The position numbers and the translations under genes were made by a program. Under the pieces are notes generated by a model, which saw only the letters and a list, made by a program, of their open reading frames with translations, did not search any database and was not told the DNA's origin. This document shows, one piece after another, positions 34,105-43,653 of a stretch of DNA of 64,000 bases (position 1 is its first letter; each line of letters opens with the position of its first letter). The stretch covers positions 11,417,012 to 11,481,011 of the forward strand of contig JAQFVV010006220.1 of the NCBI GenBank assembly GCA_028023455.1, written 5' to 3'. The stretch is from Epiperipatus broadwayi. Taxonomy: Eukaryota > Onychophora > Udeonychophora > Euonychophora > Peripatidae.

Positions 34105-34592
34105 TCTTATTGGAAATATAGGGATTTGAACTCAAGACTTAAGCCCCTTCATTATCCACACTCACACATACTACTGATACACATGACCACACACATGCAG
34201 AAAAGATAAATAATCACCAATAGACGTATTTTATGCTAAACCAGCACTCATCAGTTGGTCCAGATTACCATCTCCCATATATATAATATATAATCAGTGG
34301 TAAGTTTATATTAATATAACAAATCCTTACACTTCAATGTACAGGCTTCAACCTACTCACACCTCCAATCCTTCAGCCATCCATATCATTGAAAATATGA
34401 TGATGGAATTCCCCAAATCCCATGCGGACGCCAATATTATTGTCATGCCCATGTTGACCTCAAGTCACTCTGATCCTTCATATATAGGACAGTATCCATT
34501 TAAATACATTGAAGAGGGATGGGCAGAAAGCAGGCCTAGTATGTAAGATTTGAAATACCAGGCACACTTATACCTGGAGCATAATTGTAAAT
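34105..34592 (-). repeat. Hammerhead-bearing repeat unit, inverted copy
   Basis: Read on the minus strand this is one full ~440-bp unit plus part of the next, in the same internal order as the plus-strand units at 34,593-35,352: ...CTCCAGGTATAAG, TATTTAAATGGATACTGTCC, GAGTGACTTGAGGTCAACAT, CAATGATATGGATGG, GGTTGAAGCCTG, hammerhead, ATGTGTGTGGTCATGTGTAT, and a GAGTTCAAATCCC box. It meets the plus-strand copies head to head near 34,592. Confidence 0.8.
34217..34258 (-). ncRNA. Fossil type I hammerhead ribozyme (inverted unit)
   Basis: On the minus strand: CCAA, CUGAUGAG, stem-loop UGCUGGUUUAGCA, then UAAAA where CGAAA is expected, then a UACGUCUA stem III and UUGG. Stem I (ACCAA/UUGGU) and the UGCU/AGCA stem II are intact. 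The GAAA box has lost its G. Confidence 0.65.
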
Positions 34593-34728
34593 ATCATCAG
34601 ATTTTCAATGGTATGGATGGCGGAAGGGTTGGAGTACATTGTAGCCTGTCCATTAAAGTGTAAGGATTTGCTATCTTCATATAAACTGAGCACTGATTAT
34701 ATATATGTATGGGAGATGGTAATCTGGA

Positions 34729-34770
34729 CAAACTGATGAGTGCTGATTTAGCACAAAATACGTATATTGG
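34729..34770 (+). ncRNA. Fossil type I hammerhead ribozyme (tandem unit 1)
   Basis: CAAA in place of CCAA, then CUGAUGAG, UGCUGAUUUAGCA hairpin, CAAAA in place of CGAAA, UACGUAUA stem III with cleavage context, then UUGG. One stem I pair and the GAAA guanine are lost; the remaining core is exact. Confidence 0.65.
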
Positions 34771-35166
34771 TGATTAATTATCTTTTCTGCATGTGTGTGG
34801 TCATGTGTATCAGTAGTACGCGATAGTATGGATAGTGAAGATTTGAAAGTCTGAGTTCAAATCCCCAATATATACAATTAGGCTCCAGGTATAAGAGTGC
34901 ATGGTATTTCAAATCTTACATGTATTTAAATGGATACTGTCCTATATGTGAGGAGTCAGAGTGACTTGAGGTCAACATGGGCATGACAATAATATTGGCA
35001 TCAGCATGGGATTTGGGAATTCTATCATCAGATTTTCAATGATATGGATGACTAAAGGGTTGGAGGTTAGAGTAGGTTGAAGCCTGTCCATTAAAGTGTA
35101 AGGATTTGCTATTTTAATATAAACTGAGCACTGATTATATATATGTATGGGAGATGGTAATCTGGA

Positions 35167-35208
35167 CCAACTGATGACTGCTGGTTTAGCATGAATTACA
35201 TATATTGG
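35167..35208 (+). ncRNA. Fossil type I hammerhead ribozyme (tandem unit 2)
   Basis: CCAA, CUGAUGA followed by C rather than G, UGCUGGUUUAGCA hairpin, UGAAU (the only copy retaining the GAA), UACAUAUA, then UUGG. The first stem II pair and the last A of GAAA are lost. Confidence 0.65.
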
Positions 35209-35352
35209 TGATTATTTATCTTTTCTGCCTGTGTGTGGTCATGTGTATCAGTAGTATGTGATAGTGTGGATAGTGAAAGGGCTTGAAAGACTGAGTTCAA
35301 ATCCCCTATATTTACAATTGGGTTCCAGGTATATAAAAGTGCCTGGTATTTC

Positions 35353-36158
35353 AGAGTCCTATTAGATAGCTCAATAAATATCTTCTCAAAATGAAAATGG
35401 TACAGAAGATTATATCTTTAGGTATGTAATTATGTGATCTAATGGGAAATATAATCTAGACGGCCTCTGTCATCACAACCCCCCCCCCCCAAAAAAAAAC
35501 CCCATTGCTGTCTGCTAAAAAAATGAATAAAAAAGTTCTGTGTAAATTTGTCATTAAAAAAGTCATCACAAGAGGCTTTGCTGCTTACCACACTAACACA
35601 CCATCGCATTCAGTTTCATCATATAAATCAATTCATGAGTGGTTGACCTTCCTATGCAGATGTTTCAATTTAGTAGTCAGAATAGTTGTAAAGACTAAGT
35701 TTATATCTATATATTTTATTTTTACTGCATAGTTACATTAATTAACAAGGTGTAATCATTTCCACAAATTATGTTTTTTTTTTTTTCATATTTGATTAAT
35801 AATAATTATTAAAAACTTAACCTTTTTTTCTTTTTATTAGAAAATATATTACTTTATGAGGAAAGTATTGAACTTGTTGATAAAAATAAAATTTTAAAAT
35901 TCACCTATCAAAATTTAGAATTTATGAAAAAACCTAAAAATAACAAGTACTAAAATCCTATTTTTAATGTTAATGACTATTTTATGAGTTTTATTACATT
36001 CATGATATATATATTTTTAATTATTTGGCAACATACACTATTTGACTGTGCATTGTGAAAACTAAAGTTGTTAGGAAAATTGTGATATGAATAAGCTCTC
36101 TTAATTAAAAATCAATATGGCTGCATTAATACTCTCAAGTTAATTCATATTTTATATG
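35353..36158. other. Intergenic
   Basis: A poly-C tract (C13-14 followed by A9) lies at about 35,479-35,500. A 75-residue plus-strand frame at 35,505-35,732 has no recognised domain; I do not support it as a gene. The rest is A+T-rich up to the LTR. Confidence 0.45.
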
Positions 36159-39100
36159 TGTACTTAAGATATATATATATATTATATTATTCAATTAATC
36201 AAGAAAAAAATTTTTTCTTTTCTTTTATATATATATGAGGATTTATATATGTGTATTTATTATTATAAATACATAGATAGTTAATGAATAAACCATTATG
36301 TAGAGGGTAATAATATTTGGTAATGATTTATTATATATATTTTTATTAAATAAGGTGTCATATTATTTAACTTTGGTTTTATTAAAATAGACTAGATCAG
36401 AAAAGTGTAAAATAAGGCGATGGAGATTATTAGATTAGGAGATAAAAAAAATGTACACGAGTGAAAGAATGAATACATCTGTACAAACACAAAGATGCTT
36501 TTACACCTATTTCTGATGGCTATAGATTCCAGGTTTGTTGTTGTCTGTGTCTTAAGATTATTTTTACAAAAGAGGTGCTTTGATGTAGATAATGATAGCG
36601 ATCAATTTTAAGTCTTTATTGATTGTGACCGATGTCAAACTTGTGAAGCTTTGATTTTTTTTTTAAGATAAGGTTTCCAGATGTTTTTTTTCCTTTGGTT
36701 GAAATTCGCGATATAAATGGTTGAAACAATTTTTTAATCACTTAGTCATTAATTTTTTTTAGAGAGATGATCACTCAGTCATTAATTTTTTTTTTAGAGA
36801 GATGATCAGGCAGTATGATTTTATTTTTTGATCAGTCAGTATGATTTTATTTTTAGAGACTCAATATGAATATTTTGGAGAGACAGTCACTCAGATTATT
36901 ATTATTAAAGTGAGATGTAACTCAGTGAGTATTATTTTGAGACTCAACTCAGTCGGTCCTTCCTTGTTATTAATGTTAAAAAAAAAAAAAGGAGAAAAGT
37001 AAGTGATTTGATTTTTTTATTCACTCTTTAAAAATTGAGAAAGGAAATGAAGTAAAAGACTCTGGTATAAAGTCAATATAGATGAAGATGTGCGTCTATA
37101 TAAACAATTTCCAGCAATATTAAAGAAGAGAGGAAAACATTGGAACAAGATTGAATTTAATAGAAGTTATTAACAATTATATAAATTAACATATTTGGCT
37201 ATGCATAATACTATGCCTCTGCATTGCTAAACCATTTTTTTTCTGCTTCCTGGTTAATACAGAATGAGTTAAAATCGCTGATCTGTCTATGAAGTCATAT
37301 ATCAAGTAATAACCAACAAAATGATAGAGTTTGAAGCCAACCACACAAGCTATATGGAATGCTTCTTTTCTGGTTCCGGGCTTATTAAAAGCTCATTACC
37401 TTCGAATGAATGGAGAAGATGAAATAGGAGGAAAAGAAAATTTATAAAAGCCATGTAGAACCAAGTTTGAAGCCATGAATCAAATTTTTGTTAGTTTACC
37501 TCAATCATCTAAAGTGTCAATAGCAATTATTTTTTTAAAAGGAGAGAGACAAGCAAATCCACCGGTACCTACTTATTCAAAAGTATTTATAATAACTTTT
37601 TTTTTGAAATGGTAGAAGGAGGCCAATCAACAATGAATAATAATAGAATTGAAGAAACAAGCAAGTCAATTGATTCAGCATTACCTTAAAAGTATCTGCA
37701 ATAACTTTCTTTTTTTGGTTGTTGTTGAGCAAAGAAAAGCAGTCTGAAAATTCAAACTCACGACATTAATAAGAAGTAAAAAGTAAACGGGTAAATATGA
37801 ACTTTCTTTAACCGATTTTATTCTTGCTTATTAAAAGTAAACCTTAATTTACTGGTCAAAGCAATTTTCTTTTTTTATGATACAGAAACATTAAAGACTT
37901 GTTTATCTATAGTTATTTGCAATATCTCACAACATAGCACAAACATAGTTTAAATCTTTAAACTTAAATTTTTCATTATTTTTTTTTATTATTTTTTTTA
38001 TTATATATTGTAACGTTGAAATGTTTTTTTTAATTGTTCTTCAGTTGTTAATGATAATGAGCAACCTATAAATATATGCATTTATAATGTTTTTTTTTTT
38101 GTTTTATCTTGTTGCATATTAAAATTAATATCATGTATTTTATTTTCTTTTGCTAAAAGGTTGAAAAAAGAAAAATATTTTATATATGTAATTTGTGGGT
38201 ATACATTTTAAACATATATGTTAACATTACCGAATGTGTGCATGTGTAACTGCTTATCCAAACACATCAAAGAATAGGTTATATATGATTAGTTTAAAAT
38301 GGTAAATTGAAAAGTAGGGCATTACATTTGAATGGAAGTGAAATAACATATACAAGTTACACCTGAAATTTATTTTATGATATGATAAGTAAGAAAAGTC
38401 TTAAATAAGCATTTATAGAATATGTATTTTTTTTTCTAATATTGATTTAAGTCAGCTTATTTTGAGATATCAAGAAAAATAACAAACCTATATGTTAGAT
38501 TTATTTGCTTATACTTATATAAATTTTTTATATTAATTTTTGTATTGAATTAATATGGTATAAGCCATTTATTTAATTGTTGATTTGACTTTAAAGAAGG
38601 AAAGAAAGAGTAGTAGTGTTAATAAAATATAATTATATATCTTAATTGGTTTCCGAGTTATTATTAAGAATAGTGTTTTTTCTTGTCTTAATTCTATCAT
38701 TTTAATTCATCATCATTGCTCGCAGTTATTAAGTATTACCATTCGTATATATTGGGCAATCACTTGCAAATATTAAGCGTCCACAAAATAATAGGTAAAC
38801 TAGAATGTTGATATTTAAGTATTTAAGGATTATGCTTGAGAATAACCAAATTTTGATAATTATAGTTCAACAATAGAAAGCTAAAATTGTGTTGTGTCCA
38901 TGAGTTTAGATCATCCTCATCAAAGATGGATATCATGTTATTGGTTAAAAATGTTTCAAATAATATTATATAAGAGTTATAATTGCCATCATCATCATTA
39001 ATAAATTATAATCATTAAATTTAATGTTTAGCGTAATGAATATATTTTAGTAAATAGGGGTTTATAGAAAATTGAATATTATGCAAAGAGATTCATGATG

Positions 39101-39218
39101 ATCAATCATCACCACTAGTATTATTAAATCCCAGTATAAAATAGGATAATTTTAATAGATGCCTATAAGTTTATAAAGATGAATTTATTGTTGTGAGTTT
39201 ATTAATAAGCCATGGCTG

Positions 39219-39312
39219 GTATCATCATCACTATTATAATCATTATTATGATATCACTATTATTATCATTATTATTATGATATTATTATCACCATCATCA
39301 TTATTACCTTTA
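39219..39312. repeat. Trinucleotide-rich (ATC/ATT) tract in 5' LTR
   Basis: Mixed ATC, ATT and ACC triplets with an embedded near-duplicate (ATTATTATGATAT twice). The same tract occurs in the 3' LTR at 50,000-50,092. Confidence 0.8.
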
Positions 39313-40057
39313 TTGTGATAAATAATCTAGTTAAATGGCCATCAATATCAATAATGGTCTTCACATGCTTGTTTGGAAGCCATTAATAGGATTATACATG
39401 TCTGTTCATCAATATACATAAATGAGCTAGCAATGTCTATAAGAATCTTTGATCTATAGTATAAACTTTGGTAATATTGGGATCTTGTAATTTTATCAAT
39501 ATAGATAAAATGTAAGAATGTCATTTTTTTTCATTAGTCATCCAAGTCATGTGTAATAAAAATGTACTGAATGAGTTTGAACTCAAGTACACTATAAACA
39601 GATACTTATCTAGATTGAAAACAATCTAGTGGCACTCATGGGAAAACACATGTACTTAGCTAAACTGAATAAAGAGTGATATCATCCCTTTCCAACTTCA
39701 TAATATTAGTTTTATAGAATATATATATTTTTTTATAAGTTGTCATGAATAGCACCAGTGTGTGCATATGACCATGAATGGTCTTATATATTTGGAAAGA
39801 AGAATAGGAAGGATTCTTTGTTAGAAGAACCTAGTATTGGAGATAAGCATAAGGCACTCCAGGAATTTCACAGTGGGTACTTTTATTCAGTTGCTATATT
39901 TAATATTATTTTTATTTGATGACAATGGCCAGTATGTTTTATTGTTCAAACGACTGCCCCAATATATAAATAAATACCAAGAATCTTTAATGCTGATATT
40001 TTCAAGTGGCACAGTGATTCTATAATTTCTTTATCTAGGCTATGATGAATTAATATA

Positions 40058-40240
40058 GTTACAAATGGTACAGATTGGATAGGCATATATCTAATAATTA
40101 ATAATTTCCCCTATTTAAATATTTATTATGGTTGCAAATGTGACATATTAAAATAGTTACAAATTATAGTTACAAATGGCACGCCAAATAGGGATTGAAA
40201 TATGCCACACACCTGAGAGAGGTGTATTTCTATGTTAATT
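40058..40240 (+). repeat. Degenerate PBS/leader-like copies inside the 5' LTR end
   Basis: ATAGTTACAAATGGTACAGA near 40,057 and ATAGTTACAAATGGCACGCC near 40,167 copy the true LTR/PBS junction ATAGTTACAAATGGCGCCCA at 40,271. The second is followed by AAATAGGGATTGAAATATGCC and CCTGAGAGAGGTG, matching the true leader (GGGGCTCGAAATAAGCC and ACATGAGAGATGGG) position by position. The LTR thus ends in degenerate repeats of its own downstream junction. Confidence 0.75.
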
Positions 40241-40281
40241 TAAATAGTTACAAATCTTATATTAATTTAAATAGTTACAAA

Positions 40282-40304
40282 TGGCGCCCAACGTGGGGCT
40301 CGAA
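40282..40304 (+). promoter_or_regulatory. Primer-binding site, tRNA-Lys(CUU) type
   Basis: TGGCGCCCAACGTGGGGCTC plus GAA, two bases after the LTR. It is the complement of the 3' end (including CCA) of animal tRNA-Lys1,2, the primer also used by several retroviruses. The match looks perfect over at least 20 bases, so minus-strand priming is not what inactivates this copy. Confidence 0.93.
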
Positions 40305-41731
40305 ATAAGCCAAATAATGGCTTGAAATACCCCACATACATGAGAGATGGGTAGTATATAATGATGACAGATGTATAGTTTAAAAAAAAAAAAAGAATAT
40401 TTTTTTGTGTGCAATTTTTTTTATTATTAGGGTATACAAATATTTTGGCCTGATGTTTAGATGATGATGATTACTGTTATTGCATTTTTGATGATGATAA
40501 ATGAATAGTCATTATAGAGCTTAGTTTCAATTTTTTAAAATATAATGATATCACAACTTATAATGTGTTAAAGTTAATAACACTGTTTTTTTATATATTT
40601 TGCTTATCAGTTAAATAAGCATAGAAATATTAATAGCCTTGAAGTGTAGAATAATAATTTTGTTCATATTTGAAAAGTTTGTGTTATAGAAAATTTATGA
40701 TTTTGGAGGTTGGATTGGATGATTACGGTTGGTTGTGTTACGGTTTTGATGATGGATGGAGAATTTTTGTCATTGCCTTGAGAATGTGATGTATTCATGC
40801 CACTGGTGATTGATTTATCTCATTCACTGCTCCAACCCAGATTATAATATCAGTTGTTTTATCATGAAGCAGTTAACAGTAGGCCTGCCATGATTTCGCC
40901 TCTAAGACTCCAGAGAGAGCAAGGCATAATTTTTCTGATACATAATATTTCGCCTCTAAGACTCCAGAGAGAGCAAGGCAGTATTTTGTTTTACTGATAT
41001 ATAATTGTTGCCTCTAAGACTTTAAAGATAAGCAAGGCAGTATTTTATGAATTAAAGCCCCTAGGACTTGGAAGTAAGCAGGGAAATGCAACAGTGTTTG
41101 CAATAAACTATTATGGGTTGTAGTAGCTTAGAGTGATTGAATTGGGGTGATCATCTGAGTGTTCATGGAACATTATATGCTTTAAGTGCAGTGATTGAAT
41201 TCTTTTGTCTATCTCATGATTGTGAATTGCTAATCATTCTTTTGGCTGTCAATATCTGTCAGATCTCTAGAAGGATAGATGAGTATATGAATAACTTGAA
41301 ATGTGAACTCTAGTATAAATCTTGGCATATATATTATATAAGTAAATTTTTTAGCTTAGTGTATTAAAATAGGGCATAGAGAGAGTTAAGTTTTATAAAA
41401 GCATTAAGAACTAGATAAATGATGGCATAAAAAGGACACACATATGCAGAGATAGCTTTTTTTAAATAAATGTTTTAAATAGAACTATGACCTCATACTT
41501 TATCAATCATATATAGGTAAAGGAAAAAGAGTGATGATCGAGGTTAAGCTAAATAAAAGCACTTAGGATATAGATAGATTGATGGGGAGAATTATGACTG
41601 AGAAAGAATGGTTGGAAATTTTATGGTATATGGGGATAGATAAAGGTGTTTGACTCTGGATGTATAGGAAGTCAGGAAGCAGAACATAATAAATCAAACA
41701 GAAATAAGTAATATAAATATTTTATAAATTT
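40305..41731 (+). other. 5' leader of the retrotransposon
   Basis: About 1.4 kb without coding capacity between PBS and gag. It would contain packaging and dimerisation signals; none can be identified by inspection except a tandem repeat at 40,898-41,090. A poly-A tract lies near 40,382. Confidence 0.7.
40898..41090 (+). repeat. Tandem repeat in leader, ~4 x 46-59 bp
   Basis: GCCTCTAAGACTCCAGAGAG then AGCAAGGCA begins at about 40,899 and 40,952, with decayed copies GCCTCTAAGACTTTAAAGAT at 41,010 and GCCCCTAGGACTTGGAAGTA at 41,057. Each unit has a small self-complementary arm (GCCT...AGGC), so each could form a stem-loop in the genomic RNA. Confidence 0.85.
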
Positions 41732-42775
41732 ATGATGGAGCAAGAAAAGGAATTAACTATTGAGGGAATGGAAGTAGAGAAGCAAGGCCCTCCAGAGTGG
41801 TTGCAAGTTATACTTAGTCAGATAAATAATAAATTTGATCAACAATCACAAGAAATAAATCAGAAATTTGATAATAAATTTGATCAACAATCACAAGAGA
41901 TGAAGGAAATGAAACAAGAGATAAATCAGAAATTTGATCTACAATCTCAAAGATTTGATACTAAACTAGATCAACAATCACAAGAGATGAAGGAAATAAA
42001 ACAAGAGATAAATCAGAAATTTGATGAACAATCTCAAAGGTTAGATAATAAACTAGACCAACAAGCTCAGGAAATGAAGCTAGATATAGGTCAACAATCT
42101 AAAAAAATTGAGAATATTGAAATAGAATTAAAAAACAAATGGCAAGAGTTTGATGACAGATGTGACATAAGATATAAGGAACTTGCCAATAAATTGACAA
42201 GTCAAGAAAATTGGGAGAAAAGTTTTAGTGTAGTAAAGGAAGAGTTAGTAGCTGTACAAGAAGGATATCAGAAAATGGTCAACAAAAATGAAAGCCTTAA
42301 AATAGCTCAGAATAATTTCAAAGAAAGTGTAAGCAGTGAGATTAATACTTTAAAAATAGAGGTAGCTGCTGTACAAAAACAGTTAAAAGTAGAATGTAAA
42401 GATCTAGGGAAAAAGCAGGGTAAATCAGATCATGAGCTGAAAAAAGTACAGAAAGAGGTACAAAGTATAGGTGAGCAAATGGCAGGGACCACAAAAGAAG
42501 AGATAGAGGGTCTAAAACAAAGTGTAATAGAATTAGAAGTCAATAGCCAGAAGGATCAATTTGACTTTAATGAAAAGCTGGAAAATCAGCAGAGAATAAT
42601 AGTAGAGGAAGTAAAAGAATACCTGCGTTGCCAGGAAAAAGACCTAAACCATCAATTATTAATAATGATGGAAGACAGGCTGACTGAAATAAAAGAAATG
42701 CAAGTTAAGGCAACCTCCAGTAGTGGGTCATGTAGAATACCACAAAGTTTAGGGCCCCGAGATATACGAGAATAA
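41732..42775 (+). CDS. gag: Gag N-terminal part, coiled coil
   Basis: A 347-residue frame starting at the first good ATG after the leader. Residues ~30-110 are built of repeats: a 29-residue unit (from KFDQQSQEMK through QRFDT) occurs twice and starts a third time. Almost the whole chain is charged, Q/E/K-rich and predicted by eye to be a long coiled coil; the C-terminal 30 residues become S/G/P-rich. Structural proteins of Gypsy elements form the particle; a long N-terminal coiled coil is not the usual Gag design. The frame stops at TAA 42,773, but the codons continue in frame 3 from about 42,750 to 42,919 and then return to the original frame, so this is the N-terminal half of one Gag split by two compensating single-base changes. 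Confidence 0.8.
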   Translation: MMEQEKELTIEGMEVEKQGPPEWLQVILSQINNKFDQQSQEINQKFDNKFDQQSQEMKEMKQEINQKFDLQSQRFDTKLDQQSQEMKEIKQEINQKFDEQSQRLDNKLDQQAQEMKLDIGQQSKKIENIEIELKNKWQEFDDRCDIRYKELANKLTSQENWEKSFSVVKEELVAVQEGYQKMVNKNESLKIAQNNFKESVSSEINTLKIEVAAVQKQLKVECKDLGKKQGKSDHELKKVQKEVQSIGEQMAGTTKEEIEGLKQSVIELEVNSQKDQFDFNEKLENQQRIIVEEVKEYLRCQEKDLNHQLLIMMEDRLTEIKEMQVKATSSSGSCRIPQSLGPRDIRE

Positions 42776-42919
42776 TCCTATAGGAATAGAAAGCGGGCAG
42801 ATAGTAGAGAAGGGTCCCAGAAGGACAGAGGAAGAGGAAGATAGTTTAATAAATGAGGGAAGGAGTAGCCATATAGCTAAATATATACAAGTGAAAGTTT
42901 TTAGGGGTGAATATGGGGA
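42771..42919 (+). pseudogene. Gag middle segment, out of frame
   Basis: Between the two gag frames an acidic segment is open in a third frame, ending in HIAKYIQVKVFRGEYG. V-K-x-F-x-G-E is a common start of the Gag capsid-like domain. It is +1 relative to the frame before, and the frame after it is restored, consistent with one inserted and one lost base. All three frames have stops outside their own piece. Confidence 0.6.
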
Positions 42920-43642
42920 AATCCTATCGAATATTTAAATGGTCTTGATGAACTGTTTTCTTTGAGACGACTAAATGACCGAGAAAAATTAGCAGTCGCG
43001 AGCAACCACCTTCATGCCTCAGCAAAAAGTTGGTGGCGTGCACTCTTTTATAGACCCGAAACATATGGGGACTTTAAGAGTATGCTATTTCAGACATTCT
43101 GGAGTGAAGAGAAACAAGATAGTCTGAAATACAAAATTAGCCAGCAAAAATATACCCCTAGAGAAGGAACTTATACTCAGTTCTTCCACAGTCAGGCTGC
43201 TACTTTAAAAATGCTTACAGCATGTACCTTATCCGAGCCCCAAATCATTAGGATAATCAGAAGGAACTTCCCCAAACAGGTAGAGCAGGCCCTAATAGCT
43301 GCTGATGTATACTCCCTAGAAAGAGTGGCAGACATGTTAGATGCCCTAGGAGCCACAGAATGTATAGCTGAAGGTTATCCTAGGAGGAAGGAGAACTATA
43401 ATTATAAAGTCTCCAGTATGAGAGTTGGAAACAACCAGCTAGGCAGACACTTTCCAGCAAAACCCAGTAAGCCACACATAGGTAGGCCTGGGAATAATTC
43501 CCATCAGCAAATGCAAAATAGACCCATAATTAATAGAAATAGGAGCCCAGTAGCCAGTTGCTCGGGAATTAGTAATAAAGTTCCACATAAGGTGCCGCAA
43601 AAGTCCATAAAGATAATGTCAAAGGCTAATCCAACAAACTAA
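42920..43642 (+). CDS. gag: Gag capsid-like domain
   Basis: Open from 42,920; the first Met-equivalent start in the frame is at 42,962. Residues read NDREKLAVASNHLHASAKSW, then FKSMLFQTFWSEEKQ and YTPREGTYTQFFHSQA, the helical retrotransposon-Gag pattern (x-A-x-x-W-W ... F-x-x-x-F ... Q-x-x-x-E-S-x-x-x-Y). The C-terminal 80 residues are basic, N/P/Q/R-rich and should bind RNA, but no CCHC zinc knuckle is present. It ends with TAA at 43,640. The pol frame is open from 43,630, so the two frames overlap by 13 bases in a -1 relation, suited to ribosomal frameshifting. Confidence 0.8.
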   Translation, partial: NPIEYLNGLDELFSLRRLNDREKLAVASNHLHASAKSWWRALFYRPETYGDFKSMLFQTFWSEEKQDSLKYKISQQKYTPREGTYTQFFHSQAATLKMLTACTLSEPQIIRIIRRNFPKQVEQALIAADVYSLERVADMLDALGATECIAEGYPRRKENYNYKVSSMRVGNNQLGRHFPAKPSKPHIGRPGNNSHQQMQNRPIINRNRSPVASCSGISNKVPHKVPQKSIKIMSKANPTN

Positions 43643-43653
43643 AACGGGCCTCG

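Larger units (their letters stand above)
34593..35352 (+). repeat. Tandem hammerhead-bearing repeats (retrozyme-like), ~1.7 units
   Basis: Two plus-strand units of about 438 bp in direct tandem, the period being measured between hammerhead positions 34,729 and 35,167. Each unit carries the hammerhead, GTGTGTGGTCATGTGTATCA, a GAGTTCAAATCCCC segment resembling a tRNA-type pol III B box, CAGGTAT...GTGC-TGGTATTTC, and a TTGAAGCCTGTCCATTAAAG block. Long tandem copies separated exactly by hammerheads are what retrozyme-type elements make through circular RNA. No protein is encoded: the 69-residue frame at 34,337-34,546 lies antisense in the inverted copy and has no similarity. Confidence 0.8.
36159..40279 (+). 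repeat. 5' LTR (4.12 kb)
   Basis: Starts TGTACTTAAGATATAT and ends ...TTTAAATAGTTACA two bases before the PBS. It aligns end to end with 46,964-51,063. Contents: a TAGTCATTAATTTTTTTTAGAGAGATGATCA tandem motif near 36,740-36,850, an ATC/ATT trinucleotide-rich zone at 39,220-39,312, and three ATAGTTACAAATGG repeats in its last 250 bp. It should hold promoter and polyadenylation signal, but I could not place the transcription start. Short frames in it (e.g. 39,837-40,025) recur in the other LTR by descent only. Confidence 0.95.

Noticed and set aside
36151-36158. Target-site duplication of the Gypsy element
   Set aside because: Both flanks are TA-rich (TTTATATG before, ATATATAT after), so any 4-6-bp match is uninformative.
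39219-39312. Triplet-rich tracts in the LTRs as a CRISPR-like or regulated repeat array
   Set aside because: They are simple ATC/ATT microsatellite sequence without unique spacers.
39837-40025. 62-residue frame identical in both LTRs (also 50,622-50,810)
   Set aside because: Identity follows from the two LTRs being copies of each other, not from selection. Low-complexity F/L/I-rich content and no known domain.
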